Source: Garcia nutans
Taxonomy: Eukaryota; Streptophyta; Magnoliopsida; Malpighiales; Euphorbiaceae
Assembly: GCA_947685225.1 (NCBI GenBank)
Contig: CANTUV010000008.1
Location: 44,513,501-44,577,500, forward strand
Direction: 5' to 3'
DNA: 64,000 nt
In this document: positions 35,297-47,556 of the stretch, in pieces
How positions within the stretch are numbered: the stretch's first letter is position 1
Layout: each line of letters opens with the position of its first letter
The notes under the pieces: generated by a model
What the model saw: only the letters and a program-made list of their open reading frames with translations
What the model was told of the DNA's origin: nothing
Database searches by the model: none
Made by a program: the position numbers and the translations under genes

Positions 35297-38098
35297 TGTA
35301 ATATCCCAAAGTGTGCCTTAGAAGTTTTGATATAATTGTTGTTTTATTTGAATTAAATGTATATGTGTAATTTGAAAGAGAAAAGAATTTAAGAGGGAGT
35401 GTATATGTTGTATATATGGAAATATATACAACATATATACAAGTCAAATGTGATGGTCAAAGGAAGAAGATATTTATTTTGTTATTTATGAAATTACTAA
35501 AAAGGGCAAGTAAGTGAAAGGAAGTTAAAACAAATAGAAGAGGGTAGTTAAGTAATTTTCTTTTTAGATTGCTTGGTGGAGGTTTAAAGAGAAGGGAAAT
35601 TTGACTTTGCTTCATTTCTTCTTCTTTCCTTTTTCCTTTGTTGGCCGGCCATCCAAAGCAAGAGAGAGAAAGAGTGAGTTTTGTGTTCAAGCTCAAAAAT
35701 TGTAGGAGTTTTCAAGTGATTAAGTGGAAATCCAAGAAGTCTCATTATTTTGGTAAGTTCTCTCTCTTGATTTCTTTTGTTATTTGAAGTTGTGTAAAAA
35801 TTTGAGTGTTGAAATTGAATTAAAGATAAGAAGTTAGGTTGGTGTTGGTGATGGAAGAGTAAGAGTTGTGTTTAGTGAAGTTGAAAGCATAGAATACATG
35901 AGTTTGGTACTTTAACCATTGAACTCCTTTTGAAATTTTTCTGTTTTACAATTAGTAAATGTTGTGACTTGTATGATTTTTAATTAAATATAGAAAAATT
36001 TTCTTGAAGTGAATTTTTGATATGTTGTGCCTCTATGAGTCTAGAATGACTGAAAAATATGTTGATTTGATTTTGGAATGGTTATGATTTTGGAAAGATT
36101 ATTTTTATTAGACCTGTTCCAGCAGGTACCTTGACTGAGACAACTATCTTTCGGGATTTTTAATAAAATGTAAAAAAATAATATACAATTGAATTTTGAA
36201 TATGTTATTTCTTAGTGAGTCTAGTATTTGAGAAAAATAATTTGGAACCACGTTGATTGGATTTAATTTACGGAATTCACAAAGTTCAGAACTTCTGCCA
36301 GGATGCAGGGCAATTGGAGCAGACCGGTTGGGTGAACTATTTGACCAAGATTTTGTGTTCAGTTTGATCTGAAATTTTAAAGGAATGATTTTAAGATGTA
36401 AAACTAAATTCTGTAAAAATTTTAGAGTTTTTAGTCAAGTAGATTATTTTATACAAATTTTCAAAATAAGGATTAAGTTGAGTCCAAAACCAGAATTTAC
36501 TATTCATATGGTCATTTTGCTAATATTCCTTTTGGATTAGGTTGTGAAGAGGTTGAATTGCCCTAACCTAAGTGTTGAGGATTCTTGGAAGAGTAAGTGT
36601 ATAGATTGGTGTGAGTTGGTTTTAAGGTAAGTACAAACTACATTATTGCATACATTCATATGATGTTGAGACTTAACATACATTTGATTGTAAATGTGTT
36701 AAGAAATCTAATGCATTGTTAATGCATATTAATAATATATGTTTGGTATAATGTGAATGTTGTGATGAGCATGTAAAATGTGCGTTAATGCCATTGGTTA
36801 TAATGATGTAAATAAGATGATTGAAGCATGTTTGTCTATATGATGATGAAATGAAATATGAGATATGAAATGTGAAAGATGTGAGGTGAAAGATGTGATG
36901 TTATAATGAAATATGAAATGTGAATTGAAACATGATGAAATGTGAAGCCATAGTTGTTGGCTATGACAATGTAAATGAAATAATTGAGGCATAGTTGCCT
37001 AGTTGATTGTGGAATATGAAATGAGAAATGAAATGAAAAGAGTTTAATAAAGAAATAAATGAAATGGTTTGTGTGCCTAATATGTTATTCAATTTTCAGA
37101 GTTCTGGGTTTGGTGGCATGTTTATGAATCACTGGATAGGTGAAATAACCGGGTCGTAAGCCGATTCCAGTTGGAAAATGTGAAATGTGATGTTTTTGGG
37201 GTGAAATGACCGGGTCGTAAATCTAAAAAAAAACAAATTATTGAAACTAGATTGAGTGAAATGACTGGGTCGTAAGCTCAAATCTAGTTGATTATCCATG
37301 GATAAATGTATTGATGATTGTGATTATGGACCAAAGCAGTAACTCTGAACTTTGAATAACATATTAGTGTATTTTGGGCCCATGCTTGTCTTTGTTTTCA
37401 ATGTGAATCATGAATGTTTTGATTAATTATTAAATAATGTAAGATTGTGAAATATAATATTCTTTTGAATTGTTTATAAATCTTGATTGTGTGACACTGG
37501 CATTGCATTGAGGCATAATATTATGGTTGTTTGTACCAAAGCTGTTGGCTTAGCGCGATTGTGGCTTATCGCGCAGGTGACAGGGTGGAACCAAAGAGTT
37601 CTTCTAGGCTGAGTAGAGTTTATATTCTGAAGTGTGAATAGTGGGCTTAAAGATCAAAGACTGACTGCCAAACATGTATAAACTTTATTTTTTGTAAAAC
37701 TTGAGTTTTGATGTATATGAATTTGTAAATATTGTTACTTTCCGCTGCATAGTGAACAAATATTTTATCTACTGTGTTTCATAATAAACATTTACTTGAT
37801 TTTGTACTAGAAGTGTAAATCCTTTTTGCAGGTTGTAGTTGAGGTTATAAGGGGGATTTATTGGGAGTGTACTGAGGATGATTTTGTTTGCATTGGTTTG
37901 TGTAAAAAAATGTTTTCAAAAAATCAGAAAAAAAACAGTTTTGTCGACACTTGGGACTCAATTTCTAGGCGAAACTATGGCAAAATTTCTGTAAAAAAAA
38001 TCGAAACTAAAATTTGACTAAGTAAAATTGGTAGCAACATTAGGATAGTGTGGCGCCTCTACTCAGCTTACACACGTAGGTTGGGAAGGGGTGTTACA
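35297..38098 (+). repeat. 5' LTR of element C
   Basis: 2802 bp. It contains a hairpin GTATATGTTGTATATAT / ATATATACAACATATATAC at 35401-35440, a splice-donor-like TTGGTAAGTTCTC at about 35750, an ATGAAATG-rich stretch (36836-36945), three GTGAAAT(G/A)ACNGGGTCGTAA motifs (about 37140, 37201, 37257), and TTAGCGCGATTGTGGCTTATCGCGC near 37552. Confidence 0.95.
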
Positions 38099-38103
38099 AT
38101 TTT

Positions 38104-38116
38104 TGATATCAGAGCC
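38104..38116 (+). other. Primer-binding site of element C (tRNA-iMet type)
   Basis: TGATATCAGAGCC lies five bases after the LTR end; the canonical site has TGGTATCAGAGCC. It fixes orientation and the LTR edge. Confidence 0.85.
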
Positions 38117-38263
38117 TAGGTTTGAGATTCTCAACCTAGGTCAATTGTAAGAAAAAGAATATTTTTATTTTAAAAGTTGGTTTTTAAATAAGATACATAT
38201 TTTGATATTGGCAGTCTCTTATCTTTAATGAAGTATATTCTGCTGTGTTTGCAGATATAGGTA

Positions 38264-41200
38264 GTGATGGCGTCTCAGTCACGTCAGTCTTTAGAAGGTA
38301 GTGCTGAGAGTGTAGCTCCTGAAGAAGGTAGAGATGGAGCTAGAGTTGAGACGGTTAGTGAGGTACCTGTTTTTGTGCCAGAGAGATCAGCTGCAGAGGA
38401 GGTTCCGCCGGGTTGGCTAAGGCATGTGATAGAACTATTGAGGCCAACTCCAGTGCAGCCCCCACCACCACAGCCTCAGGTGCAGGTAAGACATTATGAT
38501 AAGTTGAGAAAATATGGGGCTGAAGATTTCTTGGGCACTACCGATCCTGCAGTGGCTGAGCAGTGGTTGGATAAAGTGCAGAGAATATTCATCCAGTTGC
38601 AAGCTACTTCAGATGAAAAATTTGACTATGCCAGGTCCCTCCTACAGAAAGATGCCTATGATTGGTGGAAGACGATTCCTCATGCCATGGATGATCCACC
38701 TACATTATCCTATGGTGATTTTCTGAGGGAGTTCAAGCAGAAATATACTCCGAGGGAGTATGAAGATATTAAGAAGATGGAATTCCTGAATTTGAGACAA
38801 GACAACCGGACGGTAACAGAGTATGAGATTGAGTATATCCGGTTGAGTCGATATGCTGGGGGAATTATTTCTGATGAAATAGACCGGTGCCGAAGATTTG
38901 AGGAGGGATTGAGGCCATCTATCATGTGCATTGTGGCTGGTTCCCGGTACCAGGATTTTTCTCAGCTTGTTGCAGTAGCTAGAAGTGTTGAGAGAGCACA
39001 GGGCATTGCAGCTGCTGCTACTGAGGAAGAGACCAGGGTAAGGAGACCCCAGTTTGAGGCAGGGTCTTCATCTATGAAGAGGGGTCGAGGAGGTTTTGTT
39101 CCGAGAACCAGTAGAAGCCAGAGACAGTCGGGCAGATCAGTTCAGTATCAGAGGTAGAGGCCGAGACCGACAGTTTCTGTAGCTAGTGCCCTGACTCCAG
39201 TGATTCAGAGGTCTACTCCACCTGTATGTGAGCATTGTGGTAAGACCCATGGGGGTGTTTGTTGGAAGATTGGTGGATCAGCTGGGTGTTTTAGATGTGG
39301 GTCACCAGCTCATTTTGTTAGAGATTGTCCTGAGATGCAGGAGTATAGGCAGGCTGATACTGCAGCTTCTCGACCTAGTGTTAGCAGAGGTGGTCGAGGG
39401 GGCAGAGGTTTCAGTAGAGGTGGTAGACCTGAGTTTAGTCAGAGAGGAGGATCTTCATCCAGGGGCAGCAGGCCAGATGAGGCCGGATCTTCTCAGAGAG
39501 TATATGTGATGCAGAGGCAGCCGGATGCTTCAGCAGTTATAGCGGGTACATTTTCTTTATTTGGCATTTCAGTACTTGCTTTGATTGATCCAGGATTTAC
39601 TCATTCATACATAAGTGCATCCATATTGCCTGTGTCTGAATTGCATTCAGAGTCCTTAGGATTTGATGTCTTAGTGACCAATCCTTTAGGACATAGTGTT
39701 GTGGTAAGTAAGGTGCATCGTGATAGTGCTGTTGTGGTGCAAGGTGAGGAGTTTCTTAGTGATTTAATTGAAATGCCTTTTAAAGAATATGATTTGATCT
39801 TAGGCATGGATTGGTTGTCTAAGCATGGAGCTGTGGTGGATTGTCAAAAGAAATGTGTTACTTTGAGAACTGGTGATGGCAGAAGTATATTAGTATCTAG
39901 TGAGCAGAGCCAACTTGCATCCTTATTGGTTTCAGCTGTTTCAGCCAGAAAGTTTATTAGAAAAGGGTGTGATGCTTATCTTGCTCATGTTTTGGATACC
40001 AGAGTAATGGGTTCTCAACTTGATAGTATACCCACAGTTGCTGAGTTTTCAGATGTATTTCTAGAGGAGTTGCCAGGGTTACCCCCTGAGAGAGAGGTTG
40101 AGTTTGGTATCGATTTGTTGCCTGGTACCACTCCCATTTCTATCACTCCTTATCGAATGGCACCTGCTGAATTGAGAGAGTTGAAGGTGCAGTTGCAGGA
40201 GTTGTTGGATAAAGGGTTTATTCGCCCTAGTGTTTCTTCGTGGGGAGCTCCTGTGTTGTTTGTGAAGAAAAAGGATGGTACTTTGAGATTGTGCATCGAT
40301 TATAGGCAATTGAACAAAGTAACTATCAAGAATAAGTATCCTTTGCCCCGAATTGATGATCTCTTTGATCAGTTGAAGGGAGCAGCGGTGTTTTCCAAAA
40401 TTGATTTGAGATCAGGGTACCATCAATTGAGGGTTAGAGCTGAAGATGTTTCTAAGACAGCTTTCCGCACAAGATATGGGCATTATGAGTTCTTGGTAAT
40501 GCCTTTTGGATTGACGAATGCACCTGCAGCTTTCATGGATTTGATGAATAGGGTGTTTAGGCCCTATCTGAATCAGTTTGTGGTGGTTTTCATCGATGAT
40601 ATTTTGGTGTATTCACGTAATGAGGAAGAACATGACAAGCATCTACAAATTGTGTTACAGATCTTGAGAGAGAAGCAATTGTATGCTAAGCTATCAAAGT
40701 GTGAGTTTTGGCTTGACCAAGTGACTTTTCTGGGTCATATAGTTTCAGCAGACGGTATAAGAGTCGATCCAAGTAAAGTTGTAGCTTATGCTTCTCGGCA
40801 GTTGAAGTCGCATGAGCTCAATTATCCAACACATGATCTGGAATTGGCAGCTATAGTATTTGCTTTGAAGATTTGGCGACACTACTTGTATGGGGAGAAA
40901 TGTTTTATCTATACGAATCATAAAAGTTTGAAATATCTGGGTGTTCAGAGGGAGCTTAATCTTCGGCAAAGACGATGGTTGGAATTGATCAAAGACTACG
41001 ACTGTTTGATTGATTATCATTCGGGTAAGGCAAATGTGGTTGCTGATGCCTTGAGTCGGAAGTCTTTAGCAGGTTTGATTGTTTATTCGCTCTCATTGCT
41101 TGTTGAGTTGAGAGCGTTGCATGCTAGCTTTGAATTATGTGATGATGGTGCGTTGTTGGCACAGTTGCATTTGAGACCGATATTGTTGGATCAGATTAAA

Positions 41201-42612
41201 GAGGCTCAATTGGATGATGAGAAAATTCAGAAGATTGTGTCAGAATGCCAGAAAGGAGAGAATCGAGATTTTCTTGTGAGAGATGATGGTAGCCTTTGGT
41301 ACAAGGATAGATTGTGTGTTCCTGATGATGCTAAATTGAAAAAGGTTATTTGGAGGAAGCACACCAATCAGTTTTTACTATGCATCCGGGAAGTACAAAG
41401 ATATACCATGATTTGAAACAGCATTACTGGTGGTCAGGTATGAAGAGAGACATGGCGGAATTTATATCCAAATGTCTCACTTGCCAGAGGGTTAAAGCTG
41501 AGCATCAAGTTCCAACTGGGTTGCTTCAACCTTTATCAGTGCCTGAATGGAAATGGGAGAGAATCACAATGGATTTTGTGTCTGGTTTGCCTATAACACA
41601 GAGGAAGCATGATGCCATTTGGGTAATTGTTGATAGGTTGACAAAGACAGCTCATTTTCTTCCGATTCGGATGGACTTTTCACTTGAGAAGTTAGCTGAG
41701 TTGTACGTCAATGAGATAGTAAAGTTGCATAGAGTCCCAATTTCTTTAGTGTCTGATCGAGATCCTAGATTTACTTCAAGATTTTGGAAGAGTTTACATG
41801 GTGTTTTGGGTTCTCGATTGCATTTTAACACTGCTTTTCATTCGCAGACAGATGGGCAGTCAGAGAGAGTGATACAGATTATCGAGGATATGTTGAGAAG
41901 CTGTGTCATTGATTTCTCTGGAAGTTGGGACAGATTTTTGCCACTTGTAGAATTTGCTTACAACAACAGTCATCAATCCAGTATTGGAATGGCACCATTT
42001 GAGGCATTGTATGGAAGAAGATGTAGAACGCCTTTATGTTGGAATGAAATTGGAGAGGGCAAGTTAATTGGTCCTGATCTGATTAAAGAGACTGAAGAAA
42101 AAGTGAAGATGATTCGGGATAGGTTGAAAGCAGCTTCAGACCGACAGAAGTTTTATTCAGATTTGAAGAGGAGAGACATAGAGTTTGATGTTGGAGATAA
42201 AATATTTTTAAAAGTGTCTCCTTGGAAAAAGATATTGAGATTTGGTCGAAAAGGGAAGCTGAGTCCTCATTTCATTGGATCGTATGAGATATTAGAAAGA
42301 GTTGGATCAGTTGCTTATCGTCTTGCTTTGCCTCCTGAGTTGGATAGAATCCATAATGTCTTCCATGTTTCTACGTTGCGAAGGTATAGATCTGACCCAT
42401 CTCATGTTTTACCAGTTGAATCTATTGAGGTGAGTCTGGATCTAACTTTTGAAGAAGAACCAATTGCTATTTTGGCACATGAAGTGAAAGAGTTGAGAAA
42501 TAAGAAAGAGCCACTTGTAAAGGTTCTTTGGAAGAATCATGGTAGAGAAGAGGCAACTTGGGAGAGTGAGCAAGCGATGCGAAATCAGTATCCTCAACTG
42601 TTTCAGACTTGA
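38264..42612 (+). pseudogene. Gag-Pol polyprotein of element C, with stop, frameshift and internal deletion
   Basis: Gag (38264-39350): capsid-like region with KYGAEDFLGTTDPAVAEQWL, then a zinc knuckle CX2CX4HX4C at 39287-39328. TAG at 39155-39157 interrupts it in frame. Protease: DPGFTHSYIS with aspartate at 39587; the family norm is DSGA. RT: RLCIDYRQLN, GYHQLRV, MPFGLTNAP, FIDD at 40589-40600, intact. RNase H: VDPSK (near 40776) joins directly to VVAYASRQL, so about 110 residues, including the first catalytic aspartate, are absent in frame. The frame shifts near 41348. Integrase (41350-42300): C-x2-C zinc residues, aspartate of MDFVSGLP, DRDPRFTS, SERVIQ, then SPHFIGSYEIL. C-terminus: chromodomain (about 42490-42600, KVLWKNHGREEATWESE), which directs insertion to chromatin in this clade. 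Confidence 0.93.
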
Positions 42613-42642
42613 TATCAGGTAATTTCAAGGATGAAATTTCTT

Positions 42643-42657
42643 TTTAGAGGGGGAGAA
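42643..42657 (+). other. Polypurine tract of element C
   Basis: TTTAGAGGGGGAGAAT lies directly before the 3' LTR, after AATTTCAAGGATGAAATTTC, the usual chromovirus arrangement. Confidence 0.8.
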
Positions 42658-42658
42658 T

Positions 42659-45450
42659 TGCAATATCCCAAAGTGTACCTTAGAAGTTTTGATATAATTG
42701 TTGTTTTATTTGAATTAAATGTATATGTGTAATTTGAAAGAGAAAAGAATTTAAGAGGGAGTGTATATGTTGTATATATGGAAATATATACAACATATAT
42801 ACAAGTCAAATGTGATGGTCAAAGGAAGAAGATATTTATTTTGTTATTTATGAAATTACTAAAAAGGGCAAGTAAGTGAAAGGAAGTTAAAACAAATAGA
42901 AGAGGGTAGTTAAGTAATTTTCTTTTTAGATTGCTCAATGGAGGTTTAAAGAGAAAGGAAATTTGACTTTGCTTCATTTCTTCTTCTTTCTTTTTTCCTT
43001 TGTTGGCCGGCCATCCAAAGCAAGAGAGAGAAAGAGTGAGTTTTGTGTTCAATTTCAAAAATTGTAGGAGTTTTCAAGTGATTAAGTGGAAATCCAAGAA
43101 GTCTCATTATTTTCGTAAGTTCTCTCTCTTGATTTCTTTTGTTATTTGAAGTTGTGTAAAAATTTGAGTATTGAAATTGAATTAAAGATAAGAAGTTAGG
43201 TTGGTGTTGGTGATGGAAGAGTAAGAGTTGTGTTTAGTAAAGTTGAAAGCATAGAATACATGAGTTTGGTACTTTAACCATTGAACTCCTTTTGAAATTT
43301 TTCTGTTTTACAATTAGTAAATGCTGTGACTTGTATGATTTTTAATTAAATATAGAAAAACATTCTTGAAGTGACTTTTTGATATGTTGTGCCTCTATGA
43401 GTCTAGAATGACTGAAAAATATGTTGATTTGATTTTGGAATGGTTATGATTTTGGAAAGATTATTTTTATTAGACCTGTTTCAGCAGGTACCTTGACTGA
43501 GACAGCTATCTTTTGGGATTTTTAATAAAATATAGAAAAATAATTTCCAATTGAATTTTGGATATGTTGTTTCTTAGTGAGTCTAGTATTTGAAAAAATA
43601 ATTTGGAACCATGTTGATTGAATTTAATTTACGGAATTCACAAAGTTCAGAACTGCTGCCAGGATGCAGGGCAATTGGAGCAGTCTAGTTGGGTGAACTA
43701 TTTGACCAAGATTTTGTGTTCAGTTTGATATGAAATTTTAAAGGAATGATTTTAAGATGTAAAACTAAATTCTGTAAAAATTTTAGAGTTTTTAGTCAAG
43801 TAGATTATTTTATACAATTTTTCAAAATAAGGATTAAGTTGAGTCCAAAACCAGAATTTACTATTCATATGGTCATTTTGCTAATATTCCTTTTGGATTA
43901 GGTTGTGAAGAGGTTGAATTGCCCTAACCTAAGTGTTAAGGAATCTTGGAAGAGTAAGTGTATAGATTGGTGTGAGTTGGTTTTAAGGTAAGTACAAACT
44001 ACATTATTGCATACATTCATATGATGTTGAGACTTAACATACATTTGATTGTAAATGTGTTAAGAAATCTAATGCATTGTTAATGCATATTAATAATGTA
44101 TGTTTGGTATAATGTGAATATTGTGATGAGCATGTAAAATGTGCATTAATGCCATTGGTTATAATGATGTAAATAAGATGATTGAAGCATGTTTGTCTAT
44201 ATGATGATGAAATGAAATATGAGATATGAAATGTGAAAGATGTGAGGTGATAATGAAATATGAAATGTGAATTGAAACATGATGAAATGTGAAGCCATAG
44301 TTGTTGGCTATGACAATGTCAATGAAATAATTGAGGCATAGTTGCCTAGTTGATTGTGGAATATGAAATGAGAAATGAAATGAAAAGAGTTTAATAAAGA
44401 AATAAATGAAATGACTTGTGTGCCTAATATGTTATTCAATTTTCAGAGTTCTGGGTTTGGTGGTATGCCTATGAATCACTGGATAGGTGAAATGACCGGG
44501 TCGTAAGCCGATTCCAGTTGAAAAATGTGAAATGTGATGTTTTTGAGGTGAAATGACCGGGTCGTAAACCTAAAAAAAAAACAAATTATTGAAACTAGAT
44601 TGAGTGAAATGACTGGGCCGTAAGCTCAAATCTAGTTGATTATCCATGGATAAATGTATTGATGATTGTGATTATGGACCAAAGCAGTAACTCTGAACTT
44701 TGAATAACATATTAGTGTATTTTGGGCCCATGCTTGTCTTTGTTTTCAATGTGAATCATGAATGTTTTGATTAATTATTAAATAATGTAAGATTGTGAAA
44801 TATAATATTCTTTTGAATTGTTTATAAATCTTGATTGTGTGACACTGGCATTGCATTGAGGCATAATATTATGGTTGTTGTACCACTAAGCCGTTGGCTT
44901 AGCGCGATTGTGGTTTATCGCGCAGGTGACAAGGTGGAACCGGAGAGTTCTGCTAGGCCGAGTAGAGTTTAGATTCTGAAGTGTGAATAGTGGGCTTAAA
45001 GATCAAAGACTGACTGCCAAACATGTATAAACTTTATTTTTTGTAAAACTTGAGTTTTGATGTATATGAATTTGTAAATATTGTTACTTTCCGCTGCATA
45101 GTGAACAAATATTTTATCTACTGTGTTTCATAATAAACCTTTACTTGATTTTGTAATAGAAGTGTAAATCCTTTTTGCAGGTTGTAGTTGAGGTTATAAG
45201 GGGGATTTATTGGGAGTGTACTGAGGATGATTTTGTTTGCTTTGGTTTGTGTAAAAAAAATGTTTTCAAAAAATCAGAAAAAAAACAGTTTTGTCGACAC
45301 TTGGGACTCAATTTCTAGGCGAAACTATGGCAAAATTTCTGTAAAAAAAAAATCAGAACTAAAATTTGACTAAGTAAAATTTGTAGCATCATTAGGATAG
45401 TGTGGCGCCTCTACTCAGCTTACACACGTAGGTCGGGAAGGGATGTTACA
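42659..45450 (+). repeat. 3' LTR of element C
   Basis: 2792 bp, collinear with the 5' copy. It differs by scattered substitutions and a 14-bp gap in the GATGTGA-rich stretch near 44250. Its first bases are TGCAATATCCC instead of TGTAATATCCC. The triple GGGTCGTAA/GGGCCGTAA motif is at about 44490, 44550 and 44604. Confidence 0.95.
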
Positions 45451-45455
45451 TTGTT

Positions 45456-46287
45456 CCCCACTAATTCTTTGTTTAGTATTTCTTTTGGCAAGCATAAGGC
45501 ATTGTCTCCCACTTTGTTCCCCACTTCGTGCAAAAGAAATCAAATTTTTTTAGTGTGACACGGCCAATCCAAGAGTAGCTTGGCCGTGTCTCTTGTTCTT
45601 TTCTTTCTTTGTCATGTGACATGGCCAGTGGCTTGGCCATGTCGCTTGCCAGTGTCTCCTTCTGCCTTCTTTCTTTTCTTTGTTCTCAAGTGGTGACACG
45701 GCCAAGCTTCGAGCGACATGGCCAGTGGCTTGGCCATGTCGCTTGCCAGTGTTGCCTTCTACCTTCTTTCTTTTTTTGAGGGACACGCCCAAGACAATGA
45801 GACATGGCCAAGCTTCAAGCGACATGGCCATGTCGATCAGACATGGGCAAAGACATGGCCATGTCTGTGAGTGTGTCAAGTACTGCCTCTATTTTACGAT
45901 GAAACACGGCCAAGACAATGAGACATGGCCAAGATCGACATGGCCATGTATGTGAGTGTGTCAAGTACTGCCTCTATTTCTTTTCTTTCTTGGTTTCTTT
46001 TCCTTGGGTGAGACACGACCAGTGGCTTGGCCGTGTATCTTGGGTGTGTCAGCTACTATCTTGGAATTCTTTTGAGGGACATGGCCAAGCTTGCTTTGGC
46101 TTGGCCATGTCTTGCTTGATTCATGCTCTTTCTTCATTTTTCTTGATTATTTTGATCATCCAAGGGAGTTTTTGCACTTTAACCTAAAACAAATACTTTA
46201 AACAAACTTAAAACAAAAATCAGTCAAAACATTAACTAAAAACACATAAAAATCATACTGAAAACTGGTACAAATATGATCTAAACA
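45456..46287 (-). repeat. 3' LTR of element B, second part, with palindrome array
   Basis: It continues the LTR after element C with CCCCACTAATTC and ends AATATGATCTAAACA at 46287. Palindromes of the GACACGGCCA family fill about 45557-46112, most in the CATGG form. The right LTR (50688-51298) has some extra units, so array length differs between the two LTRs of one element. Confidence 0.88.
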
Positions 46288-47556
46288 AATACCTCACACT
46301 TAATTCCTTGCTTGTCCCCAAGTAAGGCTAAAATCAAAACACACTAACAAGATAAATTTTGTTAAGTTCAAAAGTTATAAAGATGCATCAAGACTTCCCT
46401 ATCCCTAAATCCGCAATCAATATCGAACAAACAAAATTGACACCAATGCAATTAAGTGGCTTTCCATGTATAACCAATGTTGTCACTCCCTCACCAACTC
46501 TTACAAGTGTTTAATAATGGTGGTGTTTACACTCATAACAATCAATGAAAGATTATTTCCATAGACTTGCTTATCATTCAAATCTTCACCACAAAACTGC
46601 AATCAAGCATCAATCAAAAGGTCTTTATTGGGTTGTAATGGGGCTAAGGTAAAGGCATGTCATTTAGGAAATGTGAGCTTAATCATTAAGTTCAAGAGCA
46701 CTTTAAGAATGAAGTACCTGATCATATACATAACCCAACAATCCCAAAACACCTTCCTCTCATCTACCCCTTGACATTAAAGAGCTTTTCAAAAGAACTC
46801 ACTTATTAAATCTTGAAATGATACATTCCAACCCTTTCAACAAGAACAACAATTATTCTTATTATTATATATAAATATATATATATATATATTTCTTTTT
46901 CTCTTTTTTTTTAATTTTTTTTATTTTTTTTATGTTGCTTTGCAATCTTAAACCTACTAAATTTAACCCCACACTTAATTCAACACAACACTCGGTCATA
47001 AACGCTCTTAAAATGCTCTTGACTTAATGAAAGGGTAAGAGTTAAACAACAAGGTTCAAGCTAATGGTGTTGTGAAAAAGAAAGAAAAGGAAAAATAAAA
47101 TAAGCTCAAAATTGGCTAACTAAGGTTAAAAATAGGGTTGGCCTTTTTAAGCCAAAGTGGGTTCACCTAATTGCCTTAATCATCTTGATGCCTAATTTAA
47201 ATTTTTATGCAATCTTAAAATGCATTTCAAAGCAAGTTCTAGCAAATCATCAATCAAAGATGTTTACCCACAACAATAATGATAAGTTGATGGCTCAATT
47301 TCTCACTAGGTTAAAGGCAATGCAAGGAAAAACCAACAAAATTGACAATAAGCACCAATTCTACTCAATTCTCAATTTCATGTTTCAAAAATTCAAAGGT
47401 CATCTATCAACAATTTTATAACAATTGAACTTTCTAAAATTCATTTATTCAACGAAAAACATTCAAAAACATTAACTAAAACTTAAACAAAAACAAGTTA
47501 AAAGTAAAAACACAAAAACAAAAGTAAAAACACAAAACACATAATGCACCCCACAC
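46288..47556 (-). other. Non-coding 3' interior of element B
   Basis: Homologous to 17300-18615 of element A. CCCCACACTT-type (minus: AAGTGTGGGG) motifs lie near 47548-47557 and 46967-46976, with a variant CTCACACTT at 46293-46301 next to the LTR. A (TA)n run lies at about 46864-46890. Confidence 0.75.

Larger units (their letters stand above)
35297..45450 (+). mobile_element. Element C: Tekay-type chromovirus (Ty3/gypsy), 10.15 kb, nested in the LTR of B
   Basis: LTRs start TGTAATATCCC / TGCAATATCCC and end GTTACA. The target duplication is TTTTT (35292-35296) against TTGTT (45451-45455); the empty site in B's other LTR reads TTGTT, so the left copy has one substitution. Order: LTR, tRNA-iMet primer site, gag-pol in one frame, chromodomain, polypurine tract, LTR. 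The LTR pair is about 2% diverged by eye. Coding defects: a stop in gag, an in-frame deletion in RNase H and a frameshift before integrase. Confidence 0.95.
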
